A stretch of 59,725 nucleotides of DNA from an uncultured Anaerosolibacter sp. Lineage in GTDB: Bacteria; Bacillota_A; Clostridia; Peptostreptococcales; Thermotaleaceae. Below are positions 26,163 through 34,613 of this stretch, piece by piece (position 1 is the first letter of the stretch; the number at the start of each line of letters is the position of its first letter). Location of the stretch: the NCBI GenBank assembly GCA_937948705.1, contig CALECF010000108.1:1-59725 (forward strand), written 5' to 3'. The translations under genes were made by a program, and so were the position numbers. Below the pieces are notes generated by a model. That model was given only the letters and a program-made list of their open reading frames with translations. It searched no databases and had not been told where the DNA came from.

Positions 26163-26298
26163 TTAACACTCTACCTCCTGCTTAAGACGACGTTTCTGTT
26201 ATTTTGCTATAGATATATTCATTATTCTTGCCATTTAGGCATAGTTTTTACCATAGCGATTAAATTTTATCCGTCGTCGTCAGTAAGGAGTGTGCAAT

Positions 26299-26733
26299 AT
26301 GGTGAAATTCTTCTCTATCTGTCGTAGTTTATTCCTCTACCCCCTGGGACTTCTTTGTATCTATTACAGTCATAGTCTCCTTTCATTAAACTACTTAGCT
26401 TGGTTTGATGCCGTTTCAGAAAAAGAGAATAAGCTTTTCATCTACCTTTTGGCAAATCATGCCCTTGGCGGTATATTCTTAGCAATTATAGGTTTTATCC
26501 TTTTATTCTATATGGCCTATATTGCTGCGTTTACACTTCTGTATCACCATCATATGATTCCATGGTTGCGAACTGTTATTGTTTTTTGGCTCCTTTTATT
26601 ATTAGTCTCTCTGGCTTACCACTCTATATTTCTTTATCAAATCTCCATTTCCCTGCTTTTCTTTTCTATCAGTATTTTTTTCTTTCTTTTGATCGCTCAC
26701 CATTTTATGTTTTCTTCAAAAAAAATCCACTGA
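26299..26733 (+). CDS. Hypothetical polytopic membrane protein (144 aa)
   Basis: Four hydrophobic helices (about residues 8-28, 50-75, 90-110 and 113-135) separated by short loops; rich in Leu, Phe, Ile and Tyr. AAGGAGTGTGCAAT precedes ATG 26299, favouring it over the ATG three codons upstream. No family recognised. Confidence 0.6.
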   Translation: MVKFFSICRSLFLYPLGLLCIYYSHSLLSLNYLAWFDAVSEKENKLFIYLLANHALGGIFLAIIGFILLFYMAYIAAFTLLYHHHMIPWLRTVIVFWLLLLLVSLAYHSIFLYQISISLLFFSISIFFFLLIAHHFMFSSKKIH

Positions 26734-26749
26734 ATGTTTCAGTGGATTT
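26723..26749 (-). terminator. Terminator of the small SHOCT-like gene
   Basis: AAATCCACTGAA/TTCAGTGGATTT stem; the minus strand continues in a run of T. It also overlaps the stop of the plus-strand membrane protein. Confidence 0.75.
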
Positions 26750-26756
26750 AAATCAA

Positions 26757-26897
26757 TTATGCAATAGATTTTAAAAATTCTTTTTTTCTGCTCGTCATTT
26801 CTATATATTGCGCCTCGCTAATCGTTCCCTTTTCTAGCAAATCATCACAAAAACCAATAAACCTTTCAACGATATCCATAAGTTGTTTTTCTTCCAT
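26757..26897 (-). CDS. SHOCT-like small helical protein, family member 1 (46 aa)
   Basis: MEEKQLMDIVERFIGFCDDL followed by LEKGTISEAQYIEMTSRKKE and FLKSIA. It is a two-helix protein with a turn at GTISEAQY. The same pattern, G-x-(I/L)-(S/T)-x2-QY-x6-K-x2-FLK, recurs in the short genes at 32422 and 51469. AAGGGGGAAACAGT precedes ATG 26897. It resembles the SHOCT motif (short helical hairpin, often oligomerising), but whether it is homologous is not proven. Confidence 0.65.
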   Translation of the reverse strand: MEEKQLMDIVERFIGFCDDLLEKGTISEAQYIEMTSRKKEFLKSIA

Positions 26898-27039
26898 ACT
26901 GTTTCCCCCTTACTGTATTTCTCCACTTTTTTTAATATTAGTAGATTATACGTCAAGGAAAGAAAAAATATACCTTCATTATGGATAAAATTTGTTTTTT
27001 TTACATTCTTCGCCTACTTATTAGACGATTTTGGCCTCA

Positions 27040-27921
27040 TTAGCGTATATCGACATCCAGGCTTCCAGCCCCCATATCCAGATCCACATTTACTTTCTTT
27101 TGCGCACTGTCATAATTGGGTGATTGATAGTAGTCATGCTGGTAGTGCCATCCCAGGTCCTTTAAATTACTACTTTTTAAGGCCCCTTCCATTTTTACCT
27201 TGGCCCCTACCTCTTCAGGAATGCTGAGACTAATGCTTGCGGCACCGGTGTCTATTTTAACATTTACAGTTTCGATTTTATCTCCAAAAATAACCTTCAC
27301 ATCTGCAGCCCCTGCATCAAGCTCAACATCCCTTATACTTAACTGACTGAGGTCGATCGTGCCATTAGCAGCACCCATGTCTATATCTAAATCCCATAGG
27401 ATCTCGTCATTGAGGTTAAACTGATAATTCATATCTTTCCCCAGTTTCATGAACTTGTTGCTTTGTTCTTTGAACTGCACATCTACGTGTTTTCCTCCGT
27501 CTTGACGACTGACTTTGTTTTTTACGTAGGGATTGGGTATGTTGGCATCCACAAGAAACTCTTTCGTATCTCCTATATAAATGCTGCCTCCTCCTAAATC
27601 CAACTCCAACCGACCTCTATTAGCTCCTGATTCATTGATTATCCGCACATTCCCATCATAAATTGTTTCCATCTGTCCCACCCTCTGCCCTTGGTAAAAT
27701 CCATAGCCTATTACTACTATGAAAAATAATATCCACGTAGCGATTGGTAAGAAGCTATTCTTCTTAAATATCAAATTTATGCCGATTCCTACAAAAACCA
27801 AAGGCCACAAATCGCTGATTCCGTCCCACAAAGACCAAGTAATAAAGCCTAGATTTTCCAACATCCAGAATATGCCTAATAGAATAAGAACAATCCCTGG
27901 ACCAATATTCTTATTTTTCAC
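27040..27921 (-). CDS. LiaF-like membrane protein with adhesin-type beta domain
   Basis: About 293 aa. It has three or four N-terminal transmembrane helices (GIVLILLGIFWMLENLGFI, LWPLVFVGIGINLIF, PIATWILFFIVVIGYGF), then a large extracellular beta-helical region (about 110-293). There, near-repeats of LDIDMGAANGTIDLSQL, VELDAGAADVKVIFG, VKIDTGAASISLSIP and VDLDMGAGSLDVDIR occur. This LiaF-TM plus DUF4097-like layout is seen in envelope-stress sensors such as LiaF. The start is GTG 27921, with GGGAGAG upstream. One base separates it from the stop of the PspC gene, so the two act together. Confidence 0.78.
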   Translation of the reverse strand: MKNKNIGPGIVLILLGIFWMLENLGFITWSLWDGISDLWPLVFVGIGINLIFKKNSFLPIATWILFFIVVIGYGFYQGQRVGQMETIYDGNVRIINESGANRGRLELDLGGGSIYIGDTKEFLVDANIPNPYVKNKVSRQDGGKHVDVQFKEQSNKFMKLGKDMNYQFNLNDEILWDLDIDMGAANGTIDLSQLSIRDVELDAGAADVKVIFGDKIETVNVKIDTGAASISLSIPEEVGAKVKMEGALKSSNLKDLGWHYQHDYYQSPNYDSAQKKVNVDLDMGAGSLDVDIR

Positions 27922-27922
27922 C

Positions 27923-28345
27923 TTAATTCTCTCCCTTCCCCCTATAGATGATATATATACCCCCACCAATCAGCAAAAGAGGCCAAAGTCGCCCGAAGTT
28001 TATCCAATGGAAGAACTGTTTTGAAAAAAAGACAACGCCCAGAACAATCAGTATGACACCTACCAAAGTTCTATTCTTATGACTTATTTCCTCTGGTGCA
28101 TGATTCTCCCCTTGAAACATTGATGTTTGAACCCCCACATGACTCGATACACCCGAATGATGGGGATTCTCAGGAATGATAATAATACTAACCAAATAGG
28201 CAATGAATCCAATGCCCCCTGCTAATGTGATCAGAACCCAAAGCAATCTGATGAGGGTTGGATCTAAATCTAAATATTCAGCAATACCGCCACATACGCC
28301 ACTGATTACACGATTGTTTTTTGATCGATATATTTGTCTTGTCAT
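27923..28345 (-). CDS. PspC domain membrane protein
   Basis: 140 aa. The PspC domain covers residues 1-60: YRSKNNRVISGVCGGIAEYL and then LDPTLIRLLWVLITL and FIAYLVSIIIIPENP. Two more helices follow, resembling LiaI (LVGVILIVLGVVFFS, LWPLLLIGGGIYIIY). PspC proteins take part in phage-shock and envelope-stress responses. The next gene is LiaF-like, so I infer a membrane-stress module, but no LiaRS or PspA is adjacent. A 14-base palindrome sits upstream (28433). Confidence 0.88.
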   Translation of the reverse strand: MTRQIYRSKNNRVISGVCGGIAEYLDLDPTLIRLLWVLITLAGGIGFIAYLVSIIIIPENPHHSGVSSHVGVQTSMFQGENHAPEEISHKNRTLVGVILIVLGVVFFSKQFFHWINFGRLWPLLLIGGGIYIIYRGKGEN

Positions 28346-28432
28346 TTTACTACCCCTTTCATCCTTTCAAAAGCTTAAATGGGCTTCCGAGTATAAATTA
28401 CTTTCATCATATACTACGAAAAAGAACTCCAA

Positions 28433-28446
28433 AGGTATGCATACCT
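28433..28446. promoter_or_regulatory. Perfect 14-base palindrome, candidate operator upstream of the PspC operon
   Basis: AGGTATGCATACCT, about 90 bases upstream of the PspC start codon. It is too short for a terminator and has no T tract. Confidence 0.35.
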
Positions 28447-28519
28447 ATAAAGTTTTTAGAAATTCATCATAACTTTTAAATAAATACATTGCATTCGCCA
28501 ATGATTGCTCACAGAAGAA

Positions 28520-28554
28520 AAAACACACCAGCCATCTACTGACCAGTGTGTTTT
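28520..28554 (-). terminator. Terminator of the VanW-family gene
   Basis: AAAACACAC pairs with GTGTGTTTT across an approximately 17-nt loop, followed by a T tract on the minus strand. Confidence 0.75.
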
Positions 28555-28559
28555 AAAGA

Positions 28560-29933
28560 TTATTCATTCATTTGTTTTTCTTTGGTACCCACCTTTGTCA
28601 CCTTTGGCGCAGCCAAATACTTATCAACATTCATCGTTTTTGTTTCTACAATTCTACCATCTATATATACTTCTTTGATAAGTTTAGATTGATAGCCGAT
28701 ATGACCTGAATCCACTACTTTCCTTTCACCCATAAGCATTGTGTCATCTGCAATTTCTTTGGAGGGAGCGGATACTATAGAAATCCTTTGAGATATTAGC
28801 TTTATCTCTTTATAATTCTCTGTGCTAAACAATTCAAAGACAATCTGGTTTCCTCTTACCTCACTGTGAATAAAAATATTGTAGGGTGTATTGTTTATAA
28901 ATTTCAAATCCTTTGATCGCCAAGATACCGCAGCATCACGGCTTAACGGCACATAAGGCACTGTAAGACTATGATGATGTCTCTCTAAAATTTCAAGATC
29001 GAACAATAATGCAGCATTATACAAGGTTGTTGATACTTGACAGATCCCTCCACCTAGTCCAGTTTTCACTTGTCCGTTGACATAGATTCCAGCCTCTTGG
29101 TAACCATTCTCGATTGTTCTTTTACCTACAATTTGGTTAAAAGAAAATACTTGCCCTGGTGCCAGTACTGTCCCATCAATGGTGTTTACTGCTTTCTTCA
29201 AATTGTTTGTTCTTGTCCAATTACTCGGATCAAAGGTAGTACTAAAAACAGACACCCGTTGTTTCACGCCACCCTGTTCCAGCTGGTGCTTTGAAATCTC
29301 TGGCGGGACTTCTTTTAAAAGCATCTCTACCCGAATTTCCTTCCCAATACTTGAAGGATTTATTGTGGAAAATAGCTTTTCCTTATCAAATTTGTAGCCT
29401 TCTTCGCCACCTACAATGACAACCTTCCCATTTTCGTATCTATATTGAGCATTTTGTGGTTGTCCCAGTTCTATTTGATCAAAATAGGTAAGAGCTTCCA
29501 TAAATCTAGCTTCATCCTTTGTATACTCAACCCTATATGCTTTACCCAGTCGATTGATTTCATGATATGCTTTGATCTTTTCGAGCAGCGTTCCTTCGTT
29601 TTCAACAATGTTTTTGAGTTCATTCAGAATGTCTAGCTTATTTGTTCCATATCCCAACATGTTCAATTCATATTCATGTTGATACACCTTATCTTCATCT
29701 TCAAATACAAGAATAATTTTCTTATCCATCATCTCTCTTTCAATTCCTTTTAGAATCCCTTGCACTTCCTGAATGTCTTTTCCTCCTATTGAGAAATCAT
29801 TCACCATTACATTTTGGGGAAGGGCTTTATATATTTTTCCAACACTATTCATACCAAAAGTAACAATGGGTGTTGTAAATATGATTGCAATGATTAAGCC
29901 AATGAACATCTTGAATCTAAAAATCTTTTTCAT
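28560..29933 (-). CDS. VanW family protein with G5-like C-terminal domain
   Basis: 457 aa. An N-terminal transmembrane anchor (about 8-28) precedes a peptidoglycan-binding-like region (about 40-200). The VanW domain (about 230-360) has TRTNNLKKAVNTIDGTVLAP, GQVFSFNQIVG, GGGICQVSTTLYNAAL and HHHSLTVPYVPLSRDAAV. The G5-like end is GHIGYQSKLIKEVYIDGRIV. VanW proteins are found in vancomycin-resistance clusters and widely in Clostridia, where they are thought to act on or bind cell-wall material. GGAGGTGAAACAC precedes ATG 29933. Single gene with its own terminator. Confidence 0.88.
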   Translation of the reverse strand: MKKIFRFKMFIGLIIAIIFTTPIVTFGMNSVGKIYKALPQNVMVNDFSIGGKDIQEVQGILKGIEREMMDKKIILVFEDEDKVYQHEYELNMLGYGTNKLDILNELKNIVENEGTLLEKIKAYHEINRLGKAYRVEYTKDEARFMEALTYFDQIELGQPQNAQYRYENGKVVIVGGEEGYKFDKEKLFSTINPSSIGKEIRVEMLLKEVPPEISKHQLEQGGVKQRVSVFSTTFDPSNWTRTNNLKKAVNTIDGTVLAPGQVFSFNQIVGKRTIENGYQEAGIYVNGQVKTGLGGGICQVSTTLYNAALLFDLEILERHHHSLTVPYVPLSRDAAVSWRSKDLKFINNTPYNIFIHSEVRGNQIVFELFSTENYKEIKLISQRISIVSAPSKEIADDTMLMGERKVVDSGHIGYQSKLIKEVYIDGRIVETKTMNVDKYLAAPKVTKVGTKEKQMNE

Positions 29934-30118
29934 GTGTTTCACCTCCACAACGAGTTTGTCTTTATTTTAATTGAACCAAAGAAATAACTTCATATCACCA
30001 ATTGTTAAAGGGGTAGTATCTTACCCCTTAAGTATTAGACATGTTCTTTTATAAAAAGTTTCATATTCTGTCCTTCCTTTTATTGGGGTTATACTTAAAA
30101 TTCTCTATATCTTCTTAA

Positions 30119-30154
30119 CAAGAGGATCCTTGCTACGTATCAAGGATCCTCTTG
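30119..30154 (-). terminator. Hairpin after the ZIP transporter gene
   Basis: A perfect 14-bp stem, 30119-30132 with 30141-30154. The minus strand continues TTAAGAAG, a weak T tract; the plus side has TTTTC. Confidence 0.6.
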
Positions 30155-30170
30155 TTTTCATATTTAAAAA

Positions 30171-30986
30171 CTATCCTAATGCCACATCCAGTGTCATCAT
30201 CACTGCAAAACCCAACATGGCACCCATGGTGGCAATATCTGTATTCTTCTCCATCTGAGATTCGGGAATCAATTCCTCTACAACGACAAAAATCATAGCT
30301 CCTGCTGCAAAGGATAAGGCATAAGGCAAAATTGGTTTCATCATCATAACAGCCGCCGCACCAACGACACCCGCTATAGGCTCTACCATTCCTGACGCCT
30401 GCCCATACAAAAAGCTCTTCCATCTTGAAAAACCTTCTCTTCGCAGAGGAACAGACACAGAAGCTCCCTCAGGAAAGTTTTGTAGTCCAATTCCTATGGC
30501 CAATGCCACAGCACCTGCCAGGGATGCAGAAGGAAGCCCTGCTTTTAATGCACCAAACGCTACCCCTATGGCCAATCCCTCCGGTATATTATGGAGGGTT
30601 ATGGCCAATACCAATAAAACGCTCCTATGCCAACTAGTCTGAATTCCTTCACTTTCTTCTTTAGGAAATCCAGGATGAAGATGGGGTAAAAATTTATCGA
30701 CCAGTCGAAGAAATACACCCCCCATCAAAAATCCAATCAATGGTGGCATCCATTTAATATTTCCTGCTGCTTCTGACATTTCAATGGCTGGTGCTAACAA
30801 GGACCAAAAACTCGCTGCAATCATAACCCCCGCTGCAAACCCTAACATCACATCTAAAACCTTCCGATTTACAGTTTTAAACACAAAAACAACTGCAGCC
30901 CCTAGGGCTGTAACAAACCATGTAAAGCAAGTCGCTACTAAAGCTTGATATATAGGGTCAAGCTGAATAAACCAAGATACAATCAA
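30171..30986 (-). CDS. ZIP family metal transporter (GufA/ZupT type)
   Basis: 271 aa with eight predicted helices. The metal-site motifs [15 protein letters not shown] (TM4) and [14 protein letters not shown] (TM5) are intact, with a further GASGMVEP-like motif in TM6 ([12 protein letters not shown]) and a His-rich loop (HLHPGF). It is expected to carry Zn2+ or another divalent metal into the cytoplasm. The start is TTG 30986, with AGGAGGAGGCGATACT before it. No metal regulator is adjacent. Confidence 0.9.
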   Translation of the reverse strand: MIVSWFIQLDPIYQALVATCFTWFVTALGAAVVFVFKTVNRKVLDVMLGFAAGVMIAASFWSLLAPAIEMSEAAGNIKWMPPLIGFLMGGVFLRLVDKFLPHLHPGFPKEESEGIQTSWHRSVLLVLAITLHNIPEGLAIGVAFGALKAGLPSASLAGAVALAIGIGLQNFPEGASVSVPLRREGFSRWKSFLYGQASGMVEPIAGVVGAAAVMMMKPILPYALSFAAGAMIFVVVEELIPESQMEKNTDIATMGAMLGFAVMMTLDVALG

Positions 30987-31203
30987 AGTATCGCCTCCTC
31001 CTAGATTAACATGGACTAATAAATTACTCGCTCACTTTCATCATATGCTGCACTAAAAAAAAATGGTCCTCCTGAGATTTATAATAGGGCTATGGGCCTC
31101 TGATGATGGCATCCTTCATTGGATTGAGTAACCATTATCTTTCTACTGAATATAATGAAACTATATATCCAAATCTTAATCTAATTCATTGGAGGGATTT
31201 TTT

Positions 31204-32208
31204 GTGAAAAGATTTAAAGTGATTGCTTTACTGTTAATCTTTGTAATGCTTCTTTCCACGGCATTAACAGGCTGTGGTGAAAAGGCATTAACAAAGGTTA
31301 GACTATCAGAAGTAACCCACTCCGTGTTCTACGCTCCCCAATATGTGGCAATCTCTGAGGGCTTCTTTGAAGAAGAGGGACTTGAGGTAGAGCTCATCAA
31401 CGGGCAAGGGGCAGACAAAGTAATGACGGCCCTATTATCAGATCAGGTAGAAATCGGTTTTATGGGTCCCGAAGCTTCCGTTTATGTATATAACCAAGGC
31501 AAAGAAGACTATGCAGTTAACTTCGCTCAACTTACCCAACGAGATGGCTCTTTCCTGGTGGCCAGAGAACCTATGCCTAACTTTAGCTTTGAAGCATTGA
31601 GAGGCAAAAACGTGATTGGTGGAAGAAAAGGCGGTATGCCTGAAATGACCTTTGAATACGTACTCAGAAAGCATGGCATCGAGCCAGGAAAAGACGTGAA
31701 TGTAAGAACCGATATACAATTTGCAGTCATGGCAGGGGCCTTCACTGGTGGAGAAGGGGATTTTGTTACTTTATTTGAACCTGTAGCTTCCTCCCTTGAA
31801 AAGGAAGGTAAGGGCTACATTGTCGCATCAATTGGTGCAGAGGCTGGCTATATCCCATATACATGTTATTCCGCGAAGAAAAGTTATATTGAAAAAAATC
31901 CAGAGGTAATTCAAAAATTTACAAACGCCATTTATAAAGGTATGAAATGGGTAGAAACCCATAGTGCAGCAGAAATTGCACAATCCATTGCACCTCAATT
32001 CCCAGATGCAGATATGGAAATCCTAGTAAAGGTTGCTGAAAGATACAAGAGCCAAGATACGTGGAAACCTGACCTTGTATTAAATGAAGATGGCTTAAAT
32101 CATATGATGGACATTGTTGAGCAGGCTGGAGAATTAGATAAGCGTGCACCTTATGATAAGGTCGTTACAACAAAATTTGCTGAAGAAGCAATGAAAAACA
32201 TCAAATAG
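31204..32208 (+). CDS. ABC transporter substrate-binding lipoprotein (SsuA/ThiY/NMT1 type)
   Basis: 334 aa. Signal peptide with lipobox LSTALTGCGEK, so the mature protein is tethered outside the membrane. The body is an NMT1/SsuA-like periplasmic-binding fold: SEVTHSVFYAPQYVAISEGF, VELINGQGADKVMTALL, VEIGFMGPEASVYVY, and ALRGKNVIGGRKGGMPE. Ligands in this family are sulfonates, nitrate, or thiamine precursors; this one is not identifiable from sequence alone. The start is GTG 31204, with GGAGGG seven bases upstream. It is an orphan: no permease or ATPase gene is adjacent, although two SsuBC-type modules without binding proteins lie at 54135 and 58496. Confidence 0.88.
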   Translation: MKRFKVIALLLIFVMLLSTALTGCGEKALTKVRLSEVTHSVFYAPQYVAISEGFFEEEGLEVELINGQGADKVMTALLSDQVEIGFMGPEASVYVYNQGKEDYAVNFAQLTQRDGSFLVAREPMPNFSFEALRGKNVIGGRKGGMPEMTFEYVLRKHGIEPGKDVNVRTDIQFAVMAGAFTGGEGDFVTLFEPVASSLEKEGKGYIVASIGAEAGYIPYTCYSAKKSYIEKNPEVIQKFTNAIYKGMKWVETHSAAEIAQSIAPQFPDADMEILVKVAERYKSQDTWKPDLVLNEDGLNHMMDIVEQAGELDKRAPYDKVVTTKFAEEAMKNIK

Positions 32209-32215
32209 TTTGTAA

Positions 32216-32252
32216 ATAGTCTATCCAATGTTGGGTAGACTATCTTATTTTT
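32216..32252 (+). terminator. Terminator of the binding-lipoprotein gene
   Basis: A 13-bp stem (32216-32228 with 32231-32243, one G-T pair) followed by CTTATTTTTT. Confidence 0.85.
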
Positions 32253-32421
32253 TGTCTATATTCAATCATTCCTTGAAATTTTAAGAATCTATTATTTCTA
32301 TCCTTTTTTTACTAAAAAAGGATAATTTGAATGAATAGAGAATATCTAAGATTTAGAGCGGAGCGGTTAGCGAAACCTACAGATGAATACTATCATATTC
32401 TATGAGGATGGGAGTGGATAC

Positions 32422-32592
32422 ATGAGTATGAAGGTGTTCCAAATCGAAGAAGAATTAAAATTACTCTGTATTCAAATGATCGAAGTACTTACAAAGATGA
32501 AAGATCATGGCATTTTAAGTGAAGACCAATATCAGGAACATACTAGATTAAAGAAGATGTTCCTCAAAGATTATTGCAAAACATTGATTTAA
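32422..32592 (+). CDS. SHOCT-like small helical protein, family member 2 (56 aa)
   Basis: MSMKVFQIEEELKLLCIQMI is followed by a helix-turn-helix containing MKDHGILSEDQYQEHTRLKK and ending MFLKDY. It carries the same G-I-x-S-x2-QY-x6-K-x2-FLK pattern as the genes at 26757 and 51469. GGGAGTGGATAC precedes ATG 32422, which is preferred over the earlier in-frame ATG. The stop codon lies beside a 56-nt palindrome. Confidence 0.65.
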   Translation: MSMKVFQIEEELKLLCIQMIEVLTKMKDHGILSEDQYQEHTRLKKMFLKDYCKTLI

Positions 32593-32647
32593 ATGAACGT
32601 GACAGCGCCTATACTCTACATAGAGGATAGGCGCTGTCACGTTCATT
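32592..32647. repeat. Long near-perfect palindrome
   Basis: Arms of 21 bp (32592-32612 with 32627-32647), then one A-G mismatch and a further 5 bp (CTCTA/TAGAG) around a CA loop. Neither side is followed by a T tract, unlike the terminators elsewhere in this window. It may be a transcription end site, an RNA stabiliser or a mobile palindromic unit. Confidence 0.6.
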
Positions 32648-32718
32648 GAATGGGCACCATCAATGTTTGCTTATATGCACTCATATAACTCATACTTGAG
32701 ACTATATCGCAAATACTC

Positions 32719-32745
32719 AAAAAAGGGTGAGATCAACTCACCCTT
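32719..32745 (-). terminator. Terminator of the 58-aa gene
   Basis: AAGGGTGAG/CTCACCCTT (32723-32731 with 32737-32745), followed by T6 on the minus strand. Confidence 0.88.
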
Positions 32746-32746
32746 C

Positions 32747-32923
32747 CTAACTCCATTTTGGTGTTCTAAATTCACTGTCCTTTATCCGACTTCCCTCTTC
32801 CTCAGAAACAATGTAGGCAGATACACCCTGTTGATCATATTCTTTTACCTTTTTAATGGCTTCATCCCGTGTCATCGGTTGGGAGATCGAAGCATCTGTA
32901 CAAATAACATATTTTTTATCCAT
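32747..32923 (-). CDS. Hypothetical small protein (58 aa)
   Basis: MDKKYVICTDASISQPMTRD, then EAIKKVKEYDQQGVSAYIVS and a charged tail. An alpha/beta layout with one predicted helix between two strands. AGAAGGAGGATAATCC before ATG 32923 is a strong Shine-Dalgarno, and a terminator follows directly. I recognise no family. Confidence 0.7.
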   Translation of the reverse strand: MDKKYVICTDASISQPMTRDEAIKKVKEYDQQGVSAYIVSEEEGSRIKDSEFRTPKWS

Positions 32924-33017
32924 GGATTATCCTCCTTCTATCATTAGAAATCTAAGAGAATTTATTATTCCCTTTTTAGTATTCCTCAATTATAGGAAGA
33001 AAGATTCATGCTATCCA

Positions 33018-34241
33018 CTAACCTTTGGCACAAAGATTTGCAATTTTTATGATAACCTCCACAGACTTTTCCATGGCATAAGTAGGAATATACTCATATC
33101 GCCCATGATAATTATGTCCACCTGTAAAAATATTTGGTGTAGGCAGTCCCATATAAGATAAGCGCGCCCCATCGGTGCCGCCACGAATCGGTACAACAAC
33201 AGGCTTCACACCCACTTCTTCCATGGCTTTATGGGCGATTTCCACCACGTGCATTGCTTCATCGATCTTTTCTTTCATATTGTAGTATTGATCCTTCATC
33301 TCTAATACTAACGTTCCTGAGCCATATTTTTCATTCAATCTATCTACTATTTTTTTCATCCCTATTTTTCTATCCTCAAATTTACTTCTATCAAACTCAC
33401 GGATGATATAGTTCATCTTTGTCTGTTCAACATTTCCTTCTATAGTGTTTAAATGATAAAAGCCTTCGTATCCTTCCGTATGGGCAGGAGTTTCATTAAC
33501 TGGTAACATACCCGCGAGTTCAGCCCCAATGAGCGTTGCATTCTTCATCTTATTTTTTGCAGAGCCTGGATGTACATTTCTTCCATTAATAATAATTTTG
33601 GCACCTGCTGCATTAAAGTTCTCATACTCTAACTCACCTATGGGACCGCCATCTACTGTATAGGCAAAGGCTGCACCAAATTTCTTCACATCAAATCGGT
33701 CTGCACCTCTTCCGATCTCCTCATCAGGTGTGAAGCCTACTTTAATGGTACCATGTGGAATCTCTGGATGATTCATTAGATATTCCATGGCAGTGATAAT
33801 TTCTGCGATTCCTGCTTTGTTATCAGCACCTAATAGTGTCGTACCATCAGTGGTAATAAGGGTTCTACCAATATAATCATGTAGTTCAGGAAAATCATTG
33901 GGAGAAAGTATAATATTTTCCTGGCAATTTAAAACAATATCTCCCCCTTCATATTGCACAAGCTGAGGTTTGACATTGGCTCCCGACATATCAGGACTTG
34001 TATCCATATGGGCAATAAAACCGATTACTGGCACATCCTTATCTATATTGGATGGCAAAGTAGCCATAACGTACCCATTTTCGTCTAAAGACACCTCCGT
34101 AAGCCCAATCTCTTCAAGTTCTTTAGCCAGATCCTTTGCCAATATCATTTGCCTGTAAGAGCTTGGGCAAGTATCAGAGGCATCATCGGATGTTGTATCA
34201 TACTTTACGTATCTTAAAAATCTTTCAACTACCTTTTCCAT
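33018..34241 (-). CDS. pepT: Peptidase T (tripeptide aminopeptidase)
   Basis: 407-aa M20B zinc peptidase that removes the N-terminal residue from tripeptides in the cytoplasm. The dinuclear zinc ligands are visible in [11 protein letters not shown] (His/Asp), [25 protein letters not shown] (catalytic Glu pair), [17 protein letters not shown], and [10 protein letters not shown] near the end. The length is standard. GGAAGGGGGTTATAATT precedes ATG. It appears monocistronic. Confidence 0.96.
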   Translation of the reverse strand: MEKVVERFLRYVKYDTTSDDASDTCPSSYRQMILAKDLAKELEEIGLTEVSLDENGYVMATLPSNIDKDVPVIGFIAHMDTSPDMSGANVKPQLVQYEGGDIVLNCQENIILSPNDFPELHDYIGRTLITTDGTTLLGADNKAGIAEIITAMEYLMNHPEIPHGTIKVGFTPDEEIGRGADRFDVKKFGAAFAYTVDGGPIGELEYENFNAAGAKIIINGRNVHPGSAKNKMKNATLIGAELAGMLPVNETPAHTEGYEGFYHLNTIEGNVEQTKMNYIIREFDRSKFEDRKIGMKKIVDRLNEKYGSGTLVLEMKDQYYNMKEKIDEAMHVVEIAHKAMEEVGVKPVVVPIRGGTDGARLSYMGLPTPNIFTGGHNYHGRYEYIPTYAMEKSVEVIIKIANLCAKG

Positions 34242-34445
34242 AATTATAACCCCCTTCCTTATATTTCCTATTCATTGTAACATTTTCATTCTGATTTTAG
34301 AAGATTTTACATCTCTATTGTGCACGAAATATTGATTTCTAACCTTAAGTTCTCTTCCCTTATATAATTCTTTCATACAAGGCCCATACATTGTTTTTCT
34401 CTCTTTAGGCAATAATAGGATTAAACAACAAGAAGGAGGCGTCCT

Positions 34446-34589
34446 ATGCAACAACAATATTTAGATTCATTAAAGGTATTAGATTTTGCGAACTTATCGG
34501 AAGATCAAGAGAGACAACTAAGGGATTTAGAAAGAAGTTTCAACAATGATTTTGGCAGAGAAGTATATTTTATGGTAATGGAAAAATAA
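34446..34589 (+). CDS. Hypothetical small protein (47 aa)
   Basis: MQQQYLDSLKVLDFANLSED and then QERQLRDLERSFNNDFGREV, a helical, glutamine- and acid-rich peptide. AAGAAGGAGGCGTCCT precedes ATG 34446, and a shared terminator overlaps the stop codon. The composition is similar to small spore or biofilm-associated peptides of Clostridia, but nothing specific is recognised. Confidence 0.65.
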   Translation: MQQQYLDSLKVLDFANLSEDQERQLRDLERSFNNDFGREVYFMVMEK

Positions 34590-34613
34590 AAAGCACCCTG
34601 GGTGCTTTTTATT
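34585..34613. terminator. Bidirectional terminator
   Basis: AATAAAAAGCACCC/GGGTGCTTTTTATT between the 47-aa gene and the convergent MBL hydrolase gene. Confidence 0.88.

Noticed and set aside
33025..33042. TGGCACAAAGATTTGC resembling a sigma-54 promoter.
   Set aside because: The spacing between GG and GC is one base too long, and it lies at the 3' end of the antisense pepT gene with nothing to transcribe.
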